Shown piece by piece: positions 1-6,266 of a stretch of 11,222 bases of DNA. The DNA comes from Bacteroidales bacterium. Its GTDB lineage: Bacteria; Bacteroidota; Bacteroidia; Bacteroidales; F082. A program made the position numbers and the translations under genes. The notes beneath the pieces are model-generated. The model was not told where the DNA came from and made no database searches. It saw only the letters and a list, made by a program, of their open reading frames with translations. Each line of letters begins with the position of its first letter. The first letter of the stretch is position 1. Where the stretch lies: contig JANTGU010000040.1 of assembly GCA_024762735.1 (NCBI GenBank), positions 1 to 11,222 on the forward strand, given 5' to 3'.

Positions 1-1
1 T

Positions 2-69
2 GGCTGAACCCCGGAGGAGAGAAGATAATATTGCATACATCCTCTCTCCCCCGGGGTTTAGCCCGGGGG
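2..69. repeat. GC-rich nested hairpin element
   Basis: Bases 2-22 pair with 43-63 as a stem of about 21 bp, with one A:C mismatch and one G:T wobble, around a 20-base AT-rich loop. A second, mutually exclusive perfect hairpin uses CCCCCGGG (48-55) and CCCGGGGG (62-69) around GTTTAG. No T-tract follows immediately on either strand, so a classical intrinsic terminator is not well supported. The compact GC-rich palindrome in a low-GC spacer looks more like a dispersed REP-type repeat, but copy number cannot be seen here. It could also be the 3' end of an upstream transcription unit outside the window. Confidence 0.6.
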
Positions 70-201
70 GTGTACGAATGTGAGTTATTAGTTATTTTAT
101 TGAATTACTACAACTTACAATATGCTTGTCATTAGTAGTGATTTTTTCTGACTTCAGGAAGGAAAAATTGTATCGAGGGATGATGGGAAGGAAGGTAATA
201 A

Positions 202-318
202 CAAGCTCACTATACCATTGCCAAAGAAACAGGAATTCGTATAATTCGTAAAATTAGATCAGACTCAGCTGAAAACTATCTTAAAATCAGCACCTTTGAG
301 ATAGCGATAAGCAAGTAA
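202..318 (+). pseudogene. Possible C-terminal coding remnant
   Basis: A 38-codon frame, without an ATG and preceded by two in-frame TAA stops (196-201), encodes a protein-like peptide including AKETGIRIIRKIRSDSAENY and ending STFEIAISK before TAA at 316-318. Its composition (mixed charged and hydrophobic residues) looks more like real protein than the surrounding spacer does. A neighbouring frame has tandem ATGs at 180 and 183 and stays open only to about 250. This suggests a gene eroded by a frameshift and 5' loss, perhaps from a mobile or restriction-type gene, but I do not recognise the family. Chance is a real alternative. Confidence 0.25.
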
Positions 319-388
319 AACTGAGAATAGCGTTTTACTGACCAGCCTAATCAGCGCACCCTTCCGGCAAAAGGTTTATATTTACCGC

Positions 389-396
389 AAAATTTG
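389..396 (+). promoter_or_regulatory. Putative -7 promoter element, near-leaderless
   Basis: AAAATTTG matches the Bacteroidota -7 element TAnnTTTG at all defined positions but the first, and ends 4 bases before the ATG at 401. No convincing -33 TTTG is visible at the expected spacing. If it is used, transcription would start at or within the start codon and the mRNA would be essentially leaderless. Confidence 0.3.
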
Positions 397-400
397 CATT

Positions 401-1555
401 ATGTTAGTTGGCACAGCGCTTGTACTTTATTATTTTTTAACTCCCTTTTTAATTTTACATCTTTGTCACAAGTTTCCCTTTGTTAACAAGTTGGGAGCAG
501 TTTTGATTGCTTACCTGGCCGGTATTATTTTGGGGTTATTAAACATTGTCCCTCCGGAATACAAACAGCTGCAAGAAACCATTATGACCATTACCGTTCC
601 CCTGGCGTTACCGTTGATGCTGTTTTCGTCGGATGTTAAGTCGTGGACAAAAATTGCCGGAAAAACATTGCTGTCGATGGTTATCTCCATCGCGGGATTA
701 CTGTTTTTTATTGTGGTGGGTTACCTGATATTTAAACATAAAAGTTCCCCCGACCTGTGGCAGGTTGGCGGCCTCCTGGTAGGGCTATACACGGGAGGGA
801 CTCCCAATCTGGCTTCTTTAAAAATTATGCTGGACGTTAACAACGACACCTACCTGCTGACCAACACCTACGACATGATGGTATCGGCAGCGTATTTTCT
901 TTTTCTGATATCATTTGGAAAAACTGTTTTTGGAAAAATATTGCCGCATTTTCACAAGCCACAACCCATGGTCGAAGCCGAACTAATTGCCCAATCGGCG
1001 GAAGACCCATACTGGGGATTGTTCAAGAAAAAATACGGGCGTCCATTATTAAAAGGATTTTTACTGGCAGCACTTATTTTTGCCATGGGTGGAGCCGCCA
1101 CGCTGTTGGTGCCCGAAAACTCGCAAATGGTGGTGGTTATACTTATTATCACCACGCTGGCCATCGGAGCATCTCTTATCCCTTCGGTAAACAAACTGCC
1201 CAAGACTTTTGAACTGGGGATGTACTTAATACTGGTTTTTAGTATCGATGTGGCTTCGCTGGTCAATATTTTTGATATGTTTGGTGCCACCCCCCGCTTG
1301 TTTTATTACATTACCCTCGTAATTTTTGGCGCGTTAACATTTCACGTGTTGGTTGCTTCACTATTTAAAATTGACAGGGATACGGTAATGGTTACTTCAA
1401 CCGCTTTGATTTGCAGTCCGCCATTTGTTCCTGCCGTAGCCGGCGCGATTAAAAACAAGGATGTTGTGATGTCGGGTATTACGGTGGGAATAATTGGCTA
1501 TGCCCTTGGAAACTACCTGGGGCTTATCATGGCCGAGTTATTAAAACTACTTTAA
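401..1555 (+). CDS. DUF819 family integral membrane protein
   Basis: This 384-residue polytopic membrane protein belongs to the DUF819 (YjcL-like) family, which has no established substrate. About ten hydrophobic segments are visible, split into two halves by a hydrophilic loop (about residues 183-215) containing HFHKPQP and a charged stretch. Family-like glycine-rich motifs occur in both halves: GLLVGLYTGGTPNLASLK (124-141), and in the C-terminal half CSPPFVPAVAGAIKNKD (338-354) followed by GIIGYALGNYLG. Two related halves resemble the inverted-repeat folds of ESS/GltS-type carriers, so transport is a reasonable inference. Length is as expected for the family. The ATG is chosen because the hydrophobic N terminus aligns naturally with the family; no Shine-Dalgarno sequence is present, as is usual in Bacteroidota. 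The gene converges on the kinase gene with a 4-base overlap of stop codons (TTAA). Confidence 0.85.
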   Translation: MLVGTALVLYYFLTPFLILHLCHKFPFVNKLGAVLIAYLAGIILGLLNIVPPEYKQLQETIMTITVPLALPLMLFSSDVKSWTKIAGKTLLSMVISIAGLLFFIVVGYLIFKHKSSPDLWQVGGLLVGLYTGGTPNLASLKIMLDVNNDTYLLTNTYDMMVSAAYFLFLISFGKTVFGKILPHFHKPQPMVEAELIAQSAEDPYWGLFKKKYGRPLLKGFLLAALIFAMGGAATLLVPENSQMVVVILIITTLAIGASLIPSVNKLPKTFELGMYLILVFSIDVASLVNIFDMFGATPRLFYYITLVIFGALTFHVLVASLFKIDRDTVMVTSTALICSPPFVPAVAGAIKNKDVVMSGITVGIIGYALGNYLGLIMAELLKLL

Positions 1556-4248
1556 TCCTTTTTTTCCAGGTCGCGCGACAAAATATCTTTAAGCTCCATG
1601 GGTCTAAAAGGTTTTGTCAACACGTTATCCATCCCCTCTTGTAAATAAAGTTTAACATCGTTTTCAAGGGCGTTGGCCGTTAAGGCAATTATTTTAACTC
1701 GTTTAACCGAGGGGTTATCTTTTTCGTATGCCCTAATTTTTTGGGTAGCTTCTAAACCACTCATCACCGGCATTTGTATGTCCATCAATATAAGATCGTA
1801 TTGATTATCGAGGTACATCTGCACGGCCTCGGTACCATTATTGGCAATATCAACATTGATATAACCAAATTTATTGAGCATGACAGCCGCTACTTTTTGA
1901 TTAACAAGATTGTCTTCGGCAAGCAATATTTTTAAATCGGAAACTTCGTAAACAAACTCACTTTCTTTATTGCCGGGTTGGTGGCTGGCACTTTCGTCAA
2001 GCTGATAATTGACAGCTTTTAAAATAATTTTACGAAACATGTAATACTTGAGCGGTTTGTATAAATATCCGTCAAAGCCGCTTTCAGTTATGGTATCAGT
2101 TGATATTTTATCCGAAATAGAGGTGAAAAGAATAAGTCGGGTATTTTCTTTCAGTTTTTTATTGATGAGCATCTCCGAAAAGTCGAAGGCAGACTGGCCG
2201 GAAAGCTGAAAATCGACGATGATTAAATTGTAAGGAGTCTTGTTGGCTTTGGCTTGTTTTGTTTTCTTGAGCGCCTCATTGATGTCCGAGGCTTCGTCGT
2301 TTACAATATTCCAGAAGCTAAAGTATTTTTTAAAGATAATTTTATCTGACTTGTTATCATCCAGTACCAGTACTTTAAGTTTTGATAAATCTTCGAGGTC
2401 GGTGAAATCATGATCCTTTGCTTCGTTATCGATATCGAAAGTTAACTGAAATGAAAAAACTGACCCTTTTCCAATTTCGCTCTCTATGGCCAATTTACCC
2501 CCCATCAGTTCAACAAGCTGTTTGGAAATAGCCAGCCCCAGGCCTGTTCCTCCATATTTACGGTTAATGGTAGCATCGGCCTGCACAAAAGCTTCGAAAA
2601 GTTTTGCCTGTGCTTCTTTTGAAATGCCAATGCCAGTATCTTTTACTTTAAACAGTACCGTTGCTTTACCTCTGTTTGAATCATCCTCGTTGTAAGGGAT
2701 CAACCAAACCAGTTCGGCGGAAATGATTACCTCTCCCTCGCTGGTAAATTTTACGGCATTGTTGGCCAGGTTAAGGATTACTTGTCGCAGGCGCAGCGGG
2801 TCGCCAATCAAATGGTCAGGAATGGCAGGGTCGATATAGGTTAGCATGGCAATCCCCTTTTTCTCCACTGACAGCACCAGGGTATCTGCAACATCTTCAA
2901 TTACTTTACCGGTTCTGAACGATATAGACTCTATCTCTATTTTGTTCGAATCAATCTTTGTAAAATCCAAAATATCATTGATCACATTAAGCATTAAGCT
3001 GGCCGATGATTCAATAATGGATACATATTCTTTTTGATCGTTTTTCAGCCCCGTTTGCTTTAAAATCTCCGTCATGCCCACCACCCCGTTCATCGGTGTT
3101 CTTATTTCGTGGCTCATGTTGGCAAGAAACGACGACTTAAGTCTTGCAGCCTCTTCGGCTTTCTCTTTGGCAACTTTAATGGCATTGTGTCTTTCAACAG
3201 CTTTTTTTCGTTCCGTATTGATAAACAAAAAGAACAAGGTTATAATCAGGCTTAATATTGCTGCAGCCGTATGCATGATTCTTTTGTTTCGCCTTAAAAA
3301 ATCAATGGGGTAGTAAATCTCGTAAGCCGCAACAAAAGCCACCTGGTCGCCTGCTATATTTTTGACGGGAAAAAGGGTTACAAGCCAGTTTAATCCTATA
3401 TGTCTGATGTATTTAATAACCGGAATATTGTGGTCACGCGCTTCAACAACCTGTTGCTCGAGTTGTGCGTTAAGCTGCCTAAAAATAGAATCAAGTAAGA
3501 ACTTATTTTTTTTATATGTCCGGTGTAAAGAGCCATACATTTTATACCCTTTAAGATTATAATCATGGTATAAGCTATCCTTATCACCCATGGCAATTTT
3601 TTCTGCCAGTGCATTGCTAAGTAAAAATCTGAAGGCTCCAACAAACGACTTTTCCTCTTCGGCTAAAAATTTAATCATTGATACCGACATTTCAACGCTT
3701 CCAACAAAAGTGCCGTGGTGATAAAGCGGATAGATAAAACGATAATAATTCCCATTGGATCCCTCTTCAAAACCTTCCAGGTAACGCGAGTGCTGCATCA
3801 TCATCTTTGTAGAACTTCTTAATTCGGTAGGTGCCGCATCGGAATCATCCTTTGGACTAAAGGAAATAATGCTTTCTCCCCCGGGATTAAAAATGTTTAT
3901 GGTGGCAAAGTTTTTTTGTTGCATTACCTGAAACACTACATTTAATGAGTCGAACAACTGCCGGCGAAGAGTATCTTTCTCTTCTTGATTAGATTGATTA
4001 TAGCTATCAATGGCAGACACAATTTTTTTGCTGTTAAAAAATTGGTTAAAAACAGAAGACGAAAACTCCCGGTATTCCGAAATATGTGCCTGGTAATTTT
4101 TGGTTTCCTCGTGAAGTCGAAACGAAAGCGTTGAATCGAAGGTGGGTTTAAAGTTGAATAAGCTATAAAAAGTGATGATACCAAAATAGAAGATCAGGAA
4201 TAAAACCAAACCTATGATAACATCGTATTTTTTAATTTTAAACTTCAT
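1552..4248 (-). CDS. Hybrid sensor histidine kinase, two receiver domains
   Basis: This 898-residue membrane-bound hybrid kinase has a transmembrane helix at about 10-30, an extracytoplasmic sensor at about 31-322 and a second helix at about 323-344. A short coiled linker (345-372) leads to a HisKA domain with SHEIRTP (phospho-acceptor His380). The HATPase_c domain shows the N box (NLANNAVKFT, 493-502), G1 DTGIGIS (537-543) and G2 GGTGLGL (566-572). Two receiver domains follow: the first (about 624-748) has acidic D629/D630, phospho-acceptor D679, S/T near 709 and K731; the second (about 772-893) has E778/D779, D823, T857 and K879. Both look competent. No HPt domain or DNA-binding output is fused and no partner lies adjacent, so it presumably passes phosphate to an HPt protein elsewhere. 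The sensor has the size and layout of a double-Cache (dCache-like) domain, but I see no residues that identify a ligand. Confidence 0.93.
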   Translation of the reverse strand: MKFKIKKYDVIIGLVLFLIFYFGIITFYSLFNFKPTFDSTLSFRLHEETKNYQAHISEYREFSSSVFNQFFNSKKIVSAIDSYNQSNQEEKDTLRRQLFDSLNVVFQVMQQKNFATINIFNPGGESIISFSPKDDSDAAPTELRSSTKMMMQHSRYLEGFEEGSNGNYYRFIYPLYHHGTFVGSVEMSVSMIKFLAEEEKSFVGAFRFLLSNALAEKIAMGDKDSLYHDYNLKGYKMYGSLHRTYKKNKFLLDSIFRQLNAQLEQQVVEARDHNIPVIKYIRHIGLNWLVTLFPVKNIAGDQVAFVAAYEIYYPIDFLRRNKRIMHTAAAILSLIITLFFLFINTERKKAVERHNAIKVAKEKAEEAARLKSSFLANMSHEIRTPMNGVVGMTEILKQTGLKNDQKEYVSIIESSASLMLNVINDILDFTKIDSNKIEIESISFRTGKVIEDVADTLVLSVEKKGIAMLTYIDPAIPDHLIGDPLRLRQVILNLANNAVKFTSEGEVIISAELVWLIPYNEDDSNRGKATVLFKVKDTGIGISKEAQAKLFEAFVQADATINRKYGGTGLGLAISKQLVELMGGKLAIESEIGKGSVFSFQLTFDIDNEAKDHDFTDLEDLSKLKVLVLDDNKSDKIIFKKYFSFWNIVNDEASDINEALKKTKQAKANKTPYNLIIVDFQLSGQSAFDFSEMLINKKLKENTRLILFTSISDKISTDTITESGFDGYLYKPLKYYMFRKIILKAVNYQLDESASHQPGNKESEFVYEVSDLKILLAEDNLVNQKVAAVMLNKFGYINVDIANNGTEAVQMYLDNQYDLILMDIQMPVMSGLEATQKIRAYEKDNPSVKRVKIIALTANALENDVKLYLQEGMDNVLTKPFRPMELKDILSRDLEKKD

Positions 4249-4374
4249 AAGACAATCAAAAAAGTTTTTTCTTTTTTTATGATTTAGATATCCAACAAAT
4301 TTGCAATTTTATCCCTTTAAAAATGCTAAGATACAATATCTGTATAAAATAAAAAGATATATTGTTTGACTGGA
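4249..4374. promoter_or_regulatory. AT-rich divergent promoter region
   Basis: This spacer lies between the divergent kinase and CarboxypepD_reg-like genes. It contains CAAATTTG (4296-4303), which is self-complementary and matches TAnnTTTG except for its first base on both strands, so it could serve either direction. For the + gene, TATTGTTTG (4360-4368) resembles a -7 element with one extra spacer base and lies 6 bases before the ATG. ACAATATC (4333-4340) and GATATATTGT (4356-4365) form an imperfect inverted repeat. Each site is weak alone. Confidence 0.3.
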
Positions 4375-5049
4375 ATGGTAACATATAAAATACGGCTTAT
4401 AAAAAAGGCTCCATTTTTAGGGTTAATGCTTCTTTTATTGATGTTTACGAGCGCTTTAACTGCTCAAAACGATACGGGTAAAAATCTTTATTCGCTTGAC
4501 GCGGTTGTATTAACTGCCGATAGTTTAGTACCTGTAGCCGACGCGCATATCATTAGCAAACGGATGCTGTGGGGAAATATCTCGAACAAAGACGGCCGAT
4601 TTAAAATGCTGGTCGACCCAAGCGACACATTGATGATCACCTCGATTGGTTTGGCGAGTAAAATATTTTTTATCACCGATTCAGTACAGAACGCTGCCTC
4701 TCCCGACACCATCCTGATGGAAAAAGATACCATTTTGATTAACGAGGTAATTATTCATGCTTACTGGGATTACGAAACTTTTAAGCGGTTGATTATTGAG
4801 ATGCCCTCGATGGATATCAGCCAGTTTTATCCCGATATGGATGCCGACCCACTCATGTATAAACAACCCGGCCCATACACCATCGGGGGACCCATTCAGG
4901 CACTGTACAATGTGTTTAACCGTAGTGCCAGGTTACAGCGAAAGTTGATCAAAAACAGGAGGGATTATAACAAAATCATGATTCAGATGGGAAGACCACA
5001 AGACACCATACCGGCTATACCTGAGCATATGCAAGCGATGCCACACTGA
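4375..5049 (+). CDS. Secreted CarboxypepD_reg-like domain protein
   Basis: This 224-residue exported protein starts with a basic N terminus, a hydrophobic core (about 14-28) and a likely signal peptidase I site after ALTA (residue 30). A single CarboxypepD_reg-like beta-sandwich follows (about 38-115), with the usual pattern of variable insertion, GNISNKDGRFKM and a TSIGLASK strand. The remaining region (about 118-224) has ILINEVIIHAYWDYETFKRL and a basic helical tail with YNVFNRSARLQRK, an arrangement common in Bacteroidota proteins of unknown function. No catalytic residues or lipobox are apparent. The start is placed at ATG 4375 rather than the upstream TTG 4366, because the ATG gives a standard signal peptide and the TTG overlaps the putative -7 TTTG. 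The last 35 bases overlap the convergent comF gene. A periplasmic or envelope structural role is inference only. Confidence 0.75.
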   Translation: MVTYKIRLIKKAPFLGLMLLLLMFTSALTAQNDTGKNLYSLDAVVLTADSLVPVADAHIISKRMLWGNISNKDGRFKMLVDPSDTLMITSIGLASKIFFITDSVQNAASPDTILMEKDTILINEVIIHAYWDYETFKRLIIEMPSMDISQFYPDMDADPLMYKQPGPYTIGGPIQALYNVFNRSARLQRKLIKNRRDYNKIMIQMGRPQDTIPAIPEHMQAMPH

Positions 5050-5713
5050 CGGTAACTCCTTCAATGGCCGCCAGGCGATGGGCACACGCTTCGATGGTGG
5101 CGCCGGTAGTAATCACGTCGTCCACAATTAAAACGTGCTTGTTTTTTAACAGTGCCTCGTCGCGCACCTGAAAAACATCTTTAACATTTTCCCATCGTTT
5201 ATACCTCGATTTTTTGGTCTGCGAAGTGGTGTTTAACACTTTCACAAGATTGTTGATCTGTACCTCAGCATTCATGGCCAAAGCCATGCCCTCGGCAATA
5301 AGCGCACTTTGGTTGTATCCTCTTTTTTGTTGCTTAATGGGATGCATGGGCACCGGAATAATCACCTGTACCGTTTTAAACAAATCGCTTGTCAGCAGCT
5401 CCATTCCAAACTTTTTTCCCAGGTAGAGTCCCACCTGTTTTTTACCTCGATACTTCAGGTTGTGCATCAACCGCTGGGTTTTTCCCTGCTTATTGAAAAA
5501 CAGATAAGAGGTGGCGGCGTTTAACTCTACCCTTCCCCAAAAGGTGCGCGACACGGGGTTGCTCTCGTGAAAATGAAAGTTTGTTTTAGGCAGATGATAG
5601 AGGCATTTGGTGCAAATCACCTCTTCCTGATGGTATAGTACGTGGCCGCAAGCCTGACAGGTTCGCGGGAAAAAAAGATGAACTATACCGTTTATCCAGG
5701 GAGTTGTATTCAT
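5015..5713 (-). CDS. comF: ComF family protein (phosphoribosyltransferase domain)
   Basis: This 232-residue ComF-like protein carries an N-terminal zinc-ribbon (Cys19, Cys22, Cys34, Cys37, in the contexts CQAC and CTKC) and a C-terminal phosphoribosyltransferase-type domain. That domain shows PVPMHPIKQQKRGYNQS (120-136) and the PRPP-binding loop HVLIVDDVITTGAT (193-206). ComF proteins are linked to uptake and processing of transforming DNA; family members are widespread in non-competent bacteria, so competence here is uncertain. Length is normal for the family. ATG 5713 is preferred over an in-frame TTG at 5731 because the latter lies upstream of the putative promoter -7 element. No other competence gene is in the window. 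The 3' end overlaps the convergent secreted-protein gene by 35 bases. Confidence 0.92.
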   Translation of the reverse strand: MNTTPWINGIVHLFFPRTCQACGHVLYHQEEVICTKCLYHLPKTNFHFHESNPVSRTFWGRVELNAATSYLFFNKQGKTQRLMHNLKYRGKKQVGLYLGKKFGMELLTSDLFKTVQVIIPVPMHPIKQQKRGYNQSALIAEGMALAMNAEVQINNLVKVLNTTSQTKKSRYKRWENVKDVFQVRDEALLKNKHVLIVDDVITTGATIEACAHRLAAIEGVTVSVASLAYAQV

Positions 5714-5718
5714 GTGGA

Positions 5719-5750
5719 TAAAGGTACGCAATTTGTTCTAGAAAGTCAAA
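5719..5750 (-). promoter_or_regulatory. Putative comF promoter (-33/-7)
   Basis: On the minus strand TTTG (5750-5747) is followed 20 bases later by TACCTTTA (5726-5719), a 5-of-6 match to the defined bases of TAnnTTTG. The spacing agrees with the Bacteroidota -33/-7 promoter. The -7 box ends 5 bases before ATG 5713, implying a leaderless or near-leaderless transcript, and it supports ATG 5713 over the upstream TTG. Confidence 0.5.
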
Positions 5751-5763
5751 TTGATGGGTTTGG

Positions 5764-6150
5764 TTTATACCGTGCCCTCCTCACTCGGATAGGCCGTGGG
5801 CTTTCCCGGGCATCAATGGCCACCTTTTGCAAAAGGCTTTCCTGTAATAGCGGAAGGCCGCTTTTCAGGAGACTCCTCGACTACAGCAACACTCGTGCCT
5901 CGTGTTACTTTCGCTCGGAGTGACGCTGGGTCTGGCTCTTGGGGTAGAAGGAATGAGGATATCAGAATAGAGATATTGGAATTAAGAAATATGTAAAAAT
6001 GTATGATTGGTGAGAAGTTAGAATAATCTTGCTTAACATGACTTCTAACATCTGCAATCTGCCATCGGCATTCGAAATTAAAATCGCTGTTCGGATTGCA
6101 TCCGTCCGAACGGTACGTTCGGTACAGGCGGGTATGCCCGACTGTGTCAT
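5764..6150. repeat. Palindrome-rich, gene-free repeat mosaic
   Basis: This covers most of the 553-base spacer between fadD and comF, which holds no credible gene. Successive structures are: perfect palindrome CCTTTTGCAAAAGG (5823-5836); a two-tier hairpin with CCTG 5841-5844/CAGG 5866-5869 outside AGCGG 5849-5853/CCGCT 5858-5862; AGGAGACTCCT (5867-5877); a nested unit with ACTCC 5872-5876/GGAGT 5917-5921 outside AACAC 5888-5892/GTGTT 5902-5906; GTTAGAA 6017-6023/TTCTAAC 6043-6049; CGGAT 6092-6096/ATCCG 6100-6104; CCGAACG 6106-6112/CGTTCGG 6116-6122; and ACAG-CGGG 6124-6132/CCCG-CTGT 6137-6145. This density suggests several dispersed intergenic repeats inserted next to one another. Confidence 0.55.
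5867..5924 (-). repeat. Candidate dispersed intergenic repeat unit
   Basis: Read on the minus strand, the unit starts CGTCACTCCGAGCGAAAG and ends GTCGAGGAGTCTCCT, with a central AACAC/GTGTT hairpin. From memory, it resembles the family of GTCATTCCGAGC...GAGGAATCTCC intergenic repeats found in many bacterial genomes. The match is by recollection and not by alignment, and no second copy is present in this window. Confidence 0.4.
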
Positions 6151-6178
6151 TCAGGCGGGAATCCTAAAGAGCTTATGA

Positions 6179-6246
6179 GTACGCACGGTTGCAAACCGTG
6201 CGAGAGGTGGGTGGGGAGGTACGCACGGTTACAAACCGTGCGAGAG
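6179..6246. repeat. Two direct copies of a REP-like hairpin
   Basis: Two 28-base units (6179-6206 and 6219-6246) differ at one base and start exactly 40 bases apart. Each folds as CGCACGGTT, a 3-base loop (GCA or ACA), and AACCGTGCG (6182-6202; 6222-6242), followed by AGAG. The single difference is in the loop, so both stems are perfect. They lie 20 bases beyond the fadD stop codon on its downstream side. There is no T-run after either hairpin on either strand, so mRNA 3'-end protection or a dispersed REP element fits better than intrinsic termination. No REP-associated transposase gene is in the window. Confidence 0.8.
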
Positions 6247-6266
6247 AGTGAATATTTTGTATTCTC

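Larger units (their letters stand above)
71..400. other. Gene-poor spacer
   Basis: No intact gene was found here. The stretch holds the possible coding remnant at 202-318, a perfect 8-bp stem-loop (AGTAAAAC 314-321, GTTTTACT 332-339, 10-base loop) that straddles the remnant's stop codon, and the putative promoter of the DUF819 gene at its end. The stem is AT-rich and is not followed by a T-run, so terminator function is doubtful. Confidence 0.5.

Noticed and set aside
4366..4374. TTG start for the secreted protein
   Set aside because: ATG 4375 gives a canonical signal peptide, and the TTG is part of a promoter-like TTTG.
5714..5731. Upstream TTG start extending ComF by 6 residues
   Set aside because: The extension spans the putative -7 box, and an ATG with a normal ComF N terminus is available at 5713.
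5642..5923. Open frame of 93 codons on the + strand
   Set aside because: It covers the N-terminal part of comF in antisense and runs into the palindrome mosaic. The product is not protein-like and there is no promoter or ribosome-binding site.
5796..6150. Short open frames in the repeat region on both strands
   Set aside because: They are made of palindromic repeats with low-complexity translations, and no start signals are seen.
6179..6246. CRISPR array
   Set aside because: There are only two units with a 12-base gap, and each unit is itself a perfect hairpin. No spacer-sized intervals and no cas genes are seen.
6179..6246. Intrinsic terminator of the CoA ligase gene
   Set aside because: Strong stems are present, but no T-run follows them on the minus strand.
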